64,000 nucleotides of DNA from Streptomyces sp. SKN60 (GTDB taxonomy: Bacteria > Actinomycetota > Actinomycetes > Streptomycetales > Streptomycetaceae). The notes beneath the pieces were generated by a model. It saw only the letters and a list, made by a program, of their open reading frames with translations, ran no database searches and was not told the DNA's origin. How positions within the stretch are numbered: the stretch's first letter is position 1; every line of letters begins with the position of its first letter. Location of the stretch: the NCBI RefSeq assembly GCF_026236535.1, contig NZ_JAHTMW010000016.1:1-64000 (forward strand), in the 5' to 3' direction. This document shows, piece by piece, positions 58,497 through 64,000 of the stretch. Position numbers and translations under genes: made by a program.

Positions 58497-59894
58497 ATGG
58501 ACCCCCTGCACGCGCTCCGGGACGCCTCGCCCACCCCCTTCTGGCTGGACGACGCCGACCGCCGGCCGCCCGCCGCGCCGGCTCTCGTCGGGCCGACCGA
58601 CTGCGATCTGCTCGTGGTCGGCGGGGGTTACAGCGGGCTGTGGACCGCGCTGATCGCCAAGGAGCGCGATCCGTCGGCCGATGTCGTGCTGATCGAGGCG
58701 GGCCGGGTCGGCGGCGCCGCGTCCGGGCGGAACGGCGGCTTCTGCGAGTCGAGCCTGACGCACGGACTGGGGAACGGCCTTGCCCGCTGGCCCGGGGAGA
58801 TCGGGCGGCTCGAACGGCTCGGCCGGGAGAATCTGCAGGCCATCGAGGACACGGTCGCCCGGCACGGCATCGACTGCGACTGGCGGCGCAGCGGCTCCCT
58901 GGTGGTCGCCACCGAGCCGTACCAGCTCGCGGGCCTGAAGGAGGAGGCCGAGGCCGCCGCGCGGTACGGCGCGGACGTGGCGCTGCTCGACGAGGCCGCG
59001 GTGCGGGCCGAGATCGACTCCGCCACCTTCCTCGGCGGGCTCTGGAACAAGGACGGGGTCGCCATGGTCGACCCGGCCCGGCTCGCCCACGGCCTCAAGC
59101 GCGCCTGCCAGGAGCTCGACGTGCGGGTGTACGAGCACACGCCGGGCATCCGGCTCACCGAGGACGGCGCCCGGATCGCCGTCACCACGCCCTACGGCCG
59201 GGTGCGCGCCCGCAAGGTCGCGCTCGCCACCAACGCGTACCCCTCGCTGCTTCGCCGGCACCGCCCGTACACCGTCCCCGTCTACGACTACGCGCTGATG
59301 ACCGAGCCCCTGACGGATCATCAACTCGCCTCCGTGGGCTGGCGGAACCGGCAGGGCTTCGCCGACTGCGCCAACCGCTTCCACTATGTGCGCCTGTCGG
59401 CCGACAACCGGATCCTGTGGGGCGGCTTCGACGCCGTCCACCGCTTCCGGGGCGGTGTGCGGGCCGAGCGGGACCAGCGCCCGGAGACCTTCGCGACCCT
59501 CGCCCGGCACTTCTTCGAGACCTTCCCGCAGCTCGCCGGGGTCCGCTTCGGCCACGCCTGGGGCGGCGCGATCGACACCAGCACCCGCTTCTGCGTCTTC
59601 TTCGACACCAGCCACCGCGGCCGGGTGGCGTACGCGGCCGGTTACACCGGTCTCGGCGTGGGCGCCACGCGCTTCGGCGCCGAGGTGATGCTCGACCTGC
59701 TCGCCGGGGCGCGCACCGAGCGCACCTCGCTGGAGCTGGTGCGCCGCAAGCCGCTGCCGTTCCCGCCGGAGCCGGTGCGGTCCGTCGGCATCGGGATCAC
59801 ACAGTGGGCGCTCGCCCGCGCCGACGCCCGCGAGGGGCGCCGCAATCTCTGGCTGCGCGCCCTGGACCGCGCGGGCCTCGGTTTCGACAGCTGA
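58497..59894 (+). CDS. FAD-dependent oxidoreductase (DAO/PuuB-like)
   Basis: A 465-residue oxidoreductase of the D-amino-acid oxidase/gamma-glutamylputrescine oxidase type. The FAD motif is DLLVVGGGYSGLWTALIAKERDPS, followed by GRVGGAASGRNGGFC. The end (RVAYAAGYTGLGVGATRFGAEVMLDLL) closes the FAD fold. It oxidises an amine or amino-acid-like substrate not deducible here. GAAGGAG precedes the ATG. The TetR operator copy 2 lies upstream, linking it to the amidohydrolase. Confidence 0.9.
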   Translation: MDPLHALRDASPTPFWLDDADRRPPAAPALVGPTDCDLLVVGGGYSGLWTALIAKERDPSADVVLIEAGRVGGAASGRNGGFCESSLTHGLGNGLARWPGEIGRLERLGRENLQAIEDTVARHGIDCDWRRSGSLVVATEPYQLAGLKEEAEAAARYGADVALLDEAAVRAEIDSATFLGGLWNKDGVAMVDPARLAHGLKRACQELDVRVYEHTPGIRLTEDGARIAVTTPYGRVRARKVALATNAYPSLLRRHRPYTVPVYDYALMTEPLTDHQLASVGWRNRQGFADCANRFHYVRLSADNRILWGGFDAVHRFRGGVRAERDQRPETFATLARHFFETFPQLAGVRFGHAWGGAIDTSTRFCVFFDTSHRGRVAYAAGYTGLGVGATRFGAEVMLDLLAGARTERTSLELVRRKPLPFPPEPVRSVGIGITQWALARADAREGRRNLWLRALDRAGLGFDS

Positions 59895-60001
59895 CCCACC
59901 GCCCGTACCGCTGCCGCGTTCACCTCGTCTTCGCCCGCCGACTCCCGTCCCATGGCCCGCTGTTGGGGGTCGTGTCGCCGGGGCGAGGTGCGGTGGGCGG
60001 C

Positions 60002-61216
60002 ATGCGACGGGGGCGATGGCGGCAGTGGGGACGGGTGGCGGCGGCGGTCGCGCTGACGGCGGCGGCCCTGGCGGCGGACGAGCCGCCCGGGCCTGCGCGG
60101 TGCACGGGCTCGGTGCCGTACGCCGCCGGGACCGGCGGCTACGCGGTCTACCGGATACCGGCCGTCGTCCGCACCCCCGTCGGCACCCTGCTCGCCTTCG
60201 CCGAGGGCCGGGTGCACGGGGCGGGGGACGCGGGCGCCGTGGATCTGGTGCTGCGGCGCTCGGGCGACGGCGGCTGCACCTGGGGGCCGCTGATCGTGGT
60301 CGCGGCCGGACACGGGGACACCCGCGGCAATCCGGCCCCGGTGGTCGACCCGGCGAGCGGCGACGTCGTGCTGCTCTCCTCGGGCAACGCCGGTACGTCG
60401 ACCGAACGCGCCGTGCTCCAGGGGCGGGTGGACCCGGCGCGCGGACGGCGGGTGTACGTCCAGCGCAGCGCGGACGACGGGCGCGTCTTCTCCGCGCCCG
60501 AGGACATCACCGCCTCGGTAAGGCGGCCCGACTGGCGCTGGTACGCCACCGGCCCAGGGCACGCGCTCGCCCTCACCCACGGCCGGTACGCGGGCCGGCT
60601 CGTCGTCCCCGCCGACCACTCGGCCGCGCCGCCGCCCGGCTCCACGGACACCGGCCGCGAGCCGCGCCACTACGGCGCGCACGCCCTGCTCAGCGACGAC
60701 GGCGGCCACAGCTGGCGGATCGGCTCCGTGGACGAGTCCTACGACGGACGCGTCAACAGCAACGAGACCACGGCGGCCGAACTCCCCGACGGCAGCCTCT
60801 ACTTCAGCACCCGCGACCAGCTCGGCGACGCCCCCGGCCAGCGCGCCGACAGCCGTTCGGCCGACGGCGGCGCGAGCCTGGAGCACCCGTACGCGCCGCA
60901 GCCCGCGCTCGCCGTCGTACCCGTCGTGCAGGGCAGTCTGCTGTACGTGCCCGGGCCGGGGCCGGGGCGGCCCGGGCTGCTGCTGTTCTCCGCGCCGTCG
61001 GTGCCGGACCGGCGCGCCGCCGAGGCGCTGTGGACCAGCGCCGACGGCGGCCGCACCTTCACCCGGGCGCTCACCCTGTCACCGCGCCCCGCCGCGTACT
61101 CGGACCTGGTGCGGGTGGACGCGGAAACGGTCGGCGTGCTGTACGAGACGGGGGTGCGCGGCCCGTACGAGTCGATCGCCTTCCGGCGCGTCCCGCTGGC
61201 CCGGCTCGGCCGATGA
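60002..61216 (+). CDS. Secreted exo-alpha-sialidase (GH33-like)
   Basis: A 404-residue six-bladed sialidase. The N-terminus is a short basic plus hydrophobic export signal (RVAAAVALTAAALAA). YRIP at 50-53 carries the first arginine of the carboxylate-binding triad; Asp boxes SGDGGCTW, SDDGGHSW and SADGGRTF are present. YSDLVRV holds a plausible Tyr nucleophile and NETTAAELPDGSLYFSTRD a Glu/Arg region. ATG at 60002 is chosen; a GTG at 59972 is also possible. It may release sialic acid from external glycans. Stop codons of this gene and the peptidase gene are one base apart. Confidence 0.85.
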   Translation: MRRGRWRQWGRVAAAVALTAAALAADEPPGPARCTGSVPYAAGTGGYAVYRIPAVVRTPVGTLLAFAEGRVHGAGDAGAVDLVLRRSGDGGCTWGPLIVVAAGHGDTRGNPAPVVDPASGDVVLLSSGNAGTSTERAVLQGRVDPARGRRVYVQRSADDGRVFSAPEDITASVRRPDWRWYATGPGHALALTHGRYAGRLVVPADHSAAPPPGSTDTGREPRHYGAHALLSDDGGHSWRIGSVDESYDGRVNSNETTAAELPDGSLYFSTRDQLGDAPGQRADSRSADGGASLEHPYAPQPALAVVPVVQGSLLYVPGPGPGRPGLLLFSAPSVPDRRAAEALWTSADGGRTFTRALTLSPRPAAYSDLVRVDAETVGVLYETGVRGPYESIAFRRVPLARLGR

Positions 61217-61217
61217 C

Positions 61218-62270
61218 TCAGACGCCGGGTATCTCCCGGGCCCGGAAGGCGTCGCGGACCGCGTCGGCGGCGGCCTGCCCGTACATGCTCCGGGCGGTGG
61301 CGACGGTCTGGGCCGCCGCGGCCGAGAAGGAGGTGTCGGGGGCGAAGCCGAACTGGGCGTTCACGATGATCCGGTCGGCGGTACGGGCGCCGAGCGCCGT
61401 GCGGATGTCCCAGAGCGCGCGGGACCAGATCTCGCCGTCCGCGTGGACCTCGCCGACCCGGTCCGCGTAGACCTTGGTGCCGTCCAGGCGCCGCAGGCAG
61501 TGCGGGGCGCCGCTGTACATGACGGAGTCCCAGTCGCCGACGCAGGCGAGGTCGGTGCGCACCGGCCAGCCGTGGCGATTGGCGGCGTTCGTGCCGACGG
61601 CGACGGCGAGGTAGTCGCCGAAGGCCTCGCCGATCGCGCCGGCCTCGGCGGAGGCGCCGAAGCCGGGCACCTGGGCCTCGTGCACGGCGTGCCCGTACTC
61701 GTGGACGATCACCTCGGCGTCCTCGGCGTCGTCGACGCCGCCCTTGCCGAAGCGGATCTCGTCCTTCTTGTCGGTGAAGAAGGAGTTGTCGGCGCCCCAC
61801 TGGTTGATCCGCACGGGCTGCACCCGGTCGTTGGCGCCCGGCAGTTCGCTGCCGAAGCCCAGGCTCTGGAGGTAGTCCTGCGCCTCGTTGACCCAGAAGT
61901 ACGCCATGACCTGCTCGAACTGGTCGTCGTGGCGGTCGTAGCCGCCCGCGTCGGCGGTCTTGGCCGAGGCGCCGGTGTCGGACCGGACGGAGGCCCAGCG
62001 GCCGGAGAGGCCGCCGCTGCCGTCGAGGTTGCGCAGCTCCGCGAGCGTGTAGGCGGAGGCGGGCACCGCGGTGGCGGAGTCCTTGGCGTCGGTGAGCGAC
62101 TGGTCGCCCGTGGACTGCACGGGGTTGACCATGAAGATGCGGGCCTGGGGCCCGGCGGAGTGCGGGGCGGTGTCCGCGGCGGCGGCCGGTCCGGCCAATC
62201 CCGCAGGGGCGATCAGCGCCACGGTGGCGGTGGCCGCGGCGATCAGGCCGCGGGATGTGCGGCGAGCCAT
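61218..62270 (-). CDS. Secreted zinc metallopeptidase (M4/M36-like)
   Basis: A 350-residue secreted peptidase. The signal peptide (GLIAAATATVALIAPAGLAGPAAAA) is followed by the catalytic domain with His190-Glu-Tyr-Gly-His194 (VIVHEYGHAVHEAQVPG) and, downstream, EAGAIGEAFGDYLAVAV with the third ligand Glu. This is the gluzincin pattern of fungalysin/thermolysin-like enzymes, but the pro-domain is unusually short. The ATG at 62270 follows GAGGACG. Convergent with the sialidase. Confidence 0.87.
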   Translation of the reverse strand: MARRTSRGLIAAATATVALIAPAGLAGPAAAADTAPHSAGPQARIFMVNPVQSTGDQSLTDAKDSATAVPASAYTLAELRNLDGSGGLSGRWASVRSDTGASAKTADAGGYDRHDDQFEQVMAYFWVNEAQDYLQSLGFGSELPGANDRVQPVRINQWGADNSFFTDKKDEIRFGKGGVDDAEDAEVIVHEYGHAVHEAQVPGFGASAEAGAIGEAFGDYLAVAVGTNAANRHGWPVRTDLACVGDWDSVMYSGAPHCLRRLDGTKVYADRVGEVHADGEIWSRALWDIRTALGARTADRIIVNAQFGFAPDTSFSAAAAQTVATARSMYGQAAADAVRDAFRAREIPGV

Positions 62271-62411
62271 CAACGTCCTCCCGGTGTGGGATGCGAGGTG
62301 AGGGTAGGGGGGTGGTGCCGTCGTGCGGCCGTGATCATCGCGCACGGCACCACCCCGCGTCGAGGGCCTGAGGCGTACAGATCCGCCGCGGTGCGGGGCG
62401 GCGGCGCGGGT

Positions 62412-63719
62412 TCAGGGCAGCAGCGCGGGCTCGGCGTCGCGGGCGAGCGCGTGGGCGAACTCCGGCCACCAGGCGCCGGCGGGCGGGTCGACCACTCCGT
62501 ACACCGGGTCGGCGGGGCCGGTGGTGCCGCGGGTGCAGCTGCCGTCGGAGTCGCCGATGGTCTTCACGTACAGATAGGCGTCGACGAGCGGCTGACCGGT
62601 GTCGGCGGTGGGGCGCGGGCCCATGCCGCGGCCGGGCGGGTTGCACCAGGTCTCGGGGTCGGGGTACGTGCCGGCGGCGGGCTTCCAGGGGCCCTTGCCG
62701 TTGCGGCTGGTGTCGACGACGAAGTGGGCGAGTTCCGTGGTGGCGGGCAGGCCGACGGTCTGGTCGTACCAGGCGTCGGTCCAGTGCCAGGTGGTGGGGT
62801 CGTCGGCGGAGACGGCGTTGCCGGGGCTGCCGTCGTTGGGCGCGGCGGCGGAGTAGTACTGGCCGGCGCACCAGTCGGTGTGGCCGCGGCCCCAGTCGGG
62901 GCCCTGGGTCGCGAACCAGACGCACTTGGCCAGCCAGCCGCCGTAGCGGGTCTGGTGGTCGGTGGGCTGGAAGTTGGAGACGTTGAGCGCGAATCCGTCG
63001 GCGCGGTCGACGCCGGCGTCGATCAGCCGCTGGGCCATGTCGCCGACGGCGCGCCACTGGCTGTTGCCGGCGTCGAGGTAGACGAGGGTGCGGGGGTGTC
63101 GCTTGAGCGCGGTGACGGCGAAGCCGAGGTCGGCGAGGCGGGCCCTGGTCAGCTCGCCGGTGGGGTCGCCGGTGCCGGCGCAGTCCTTGGGGAGCGCGCC
63201 GAGTCCGTCGGGTTCGAGGAGGACGACGGCGGGGCCGTCGCCGATGCCGTCGGCGAGCGCGGTGACCCACTCCCGGTAGGCGGTGGAGGACGCGGCGCCG
63301 CCGCCGTCGTACAGGCCGCAGTCCCGGCCGGGCACGTTGTACGCGACGAGGACGGGCACCTGCCCGGCTGCGCCGGCGCGCGCGCCGAGCGCGGCGGCGT
63401 CCGTGCGCGCCCGCTCGGGCGTCCCGCCGGTGAACCAGGCCGCCTGCGGCAGGGCGGCGAGGCGGGTCATCCGGGCGGCGTCGTCCGTGTCCCCGGCCGC
63501 CGCGTCGGCGACGGCCTGCCGGGCGGCGCCGTTGTCGGGCTCCACATAGAACCGGGTCGTCGGCGTGAGGGTGGGCGCCACCGGCTCCTCGGCGCGCGCC
63601 GCCGGGCCGCCGGCCGCCCAGGCGGCGCAGACGGCGAGTGCCGTCACGAGTCCGGCGGTGCGCCGCCGCCGTCCCGGTCTCCGGTCCGTCTTCCGATCCG
63701 TCTTCCGATCCGTCTGCAT
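62412..63719 (-). CDS. Glycoside hydrolase family 6 protein (cellulase type)
   Basis: A 435-residue secreted GH6 enzyme. The start has repeated KTDR (TDRKTDRKTDRR) before the signal peptide (AGLVTALAVCAAWAAGGPAARA). Motifs VLLEPDGLGAL and TLVYLDAGNSQW match the catalytic centre, and NVSNFQPTDHQTRYGGWLAK the substrate loop. No carbohydrate-binding module is attached. It would hydrolyse beta-1,4-glucan, but the length of the active-site loops that distinguish endo from exo cannot be judged here. GGGAGG precedes the ATG. I see no CebR-type box upstream. Confidence 0.9.
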   Translation of the reverse strand: MQTDRKTDRKTDRRPGRRRRTAGLVTALAVCAAWAAGGPAARAEEPVAPTLTPTTRFYVEPDNGAARQAVADAAAGDTDDAARMTRLAALPQAAWFTGGTPERARTDAAALGARAGAAGQVPVLVAYNVPGRDCGLYDGGGAASSTAYREWVTALADGIGDGPAVVLLEPDGLGALPKDCAGTGDPTGELTRARLADLGFAVTALKRHPRTLVYLDAGNSQWRAVGDMAQRLIDAGVDRADGFALNVSNFQPTDHQTRYGGWLAKCVWFATQGPDWGRGHTDWCAGQYYSAAAPNDGSPGNAVSADDPTTWHWTDAWYDQTVGLPATTELAHFVVDTSRNGKGPWKPAAGTYPDPETWCNPPGRGMGPRPTADTGQPLVDAYLYVKTIGDSDGSCTRGTTGPADPVYGVVDPPAGAWWPEFAHALARDAEPALLP

Positions 63720-63829
63720 CTGGCCTCCCTCGGCCTCCCCCGACGCGGTCGCGAGCAGCCTAGGTGTTTTCGATCTTCGACGGTGGCGGAATGCGGGCCT
63801 CCTCCGGCGCGAGGGGGCGCGCGGGCTGC

Positions 63830-64000
63830 TCAGTCCTGCCGGCTGCTCTCGTCCCTCAGCCAGGTGTCGAAGTCGCGCGCCCTGATCGCCTTGCGCGCGC
63901 CCCTGCGCGCCGTGAGCGCCGCCGACAGGAAGACGAGCATCGCGGGGAGCAGGGTGGGGTCGGCGCGCAGCAGGGCGCGCAGGTCGCCGAGGCCGGTGCG
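63830..64000 (-). CDS. Probable glycosyltransferase, C-terminal fragment
   Basis: Only the last 56 residues are present; the gene continues past the right edge. It has a helix rich in Ala/Leu (LLPAMLVFLSAALTARRGARKAIRARDF) and ends TWLRDESSRQD. I recall this ending from Streptomyces family 2 glycosyltransferases, so the call rests on memory of one motif. Confidence 0.55.
   Translation of the reverse strand, partial: RTGLGDLRALLRADPTLLPAMLVFLSAALTARRGARKAIRARDFDTWLRDESSRQD

Overview
The window is high-GC actinobacterial DNA and almost certainly comes from a Streptomyces chromosome. GC-rich third codon positions create long false antisense frames, GTG and TTG starts are common, and many genes overlap by the 4-base ATGA or GTGA junction. 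Several families typical of the genus appear, including a PAS-GAF-SpoIIE phosphatase, DUF5134 with an M56 peptidase, an LVIVD protein divergent from DUF305, DUF6421, and a fused ModBC. No rRNA, tRNA, IS element, CRISPR array or phage gene was seen. By reading, I found only one in-frame leucine TTA codon in the genes called here, and it lies inside the biosynthetic cluster. || Left part, 1-31,640. Mostly housekeeping and accessory metabolism: etfA/etfB, a flavin reductase, a thioredoxin-like protein, an acyltransferase, a B3/B4 protein coupled to a transglutaminase-like protein, and a three-gene unit (DUF6421, SDR, threonine aldolase). Then come a glycerophosphodiesterase, a DUF5134/M56 pair, PAP2, TetR, the LVIVD/DUF305 divergon, an ArsR regulator divergent from an Old Yellow Enzyme, Ung coupled to an N-acetylglucosamine kinase-like protein, a CbiX-like protein, a lactonase, a FUSC transporter facing an Lrp regulator, a ModE-like regulator with fused ModBC but no ModA, and the SpoIIE phosphatase. 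|| Centre, 32,059-41,457. A compact five-gene operon for tryptophan-dimer (indolocarbazole-type) biosynthesis. The order is flavin monooxygenase, StaO/RebO-like L-amino-acid oxidase, StaD/RebD/VioB-like chromopyrrolic acid synthase, RebC/StaC-like flavoenzyme, StaP/RebP-like P450. Junctions are 16, -4, 4 and -4 bases. The expected route is L-Trp to indolepyruvate imine, then chromopyrrolic acid, then the aryl-coupled, decarboxylated indolocarbazole aglycone; the first monooxygenase is an unexplained possible tailoring step. There is no glycosyltransferase, halogenase, methyltransferase, pathway regulator or dedicated exporter beside it. The RebC/StaC homologue mixes the two residues that separate RebC from StaC chemistry, and the synthase gene has the TTA codon, which points to bldA control. 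|| Right part, 41,747-64,000. An amino-acid permease, an SGNH hydrolase that is probably leaderless, a HdeD-like membrane protein divergent from a NarL-type two-component system with a striking pair of inverted palindromes, and an ABC-F protein preceded by an aromatic-rich leader peptide. Then follow a five-gene peptide-type ABC importer divergent from a LacI regulator with paired operators, a YtcJ-like amidohydrolase, a TetR regulator and an FAD oxidoreductase that share a candidate TetR operator, a sialidase, a metallopeptidase, a GH6 enzyme, and the tail of a probable glycosyltransferase. || Most promising leads: the glycosylation-free indolocarbazole operon, the zinc-peptidase-like motif in DUF6421, the ABC-F leader peptide, and several operator pairs that predict small local regulons.
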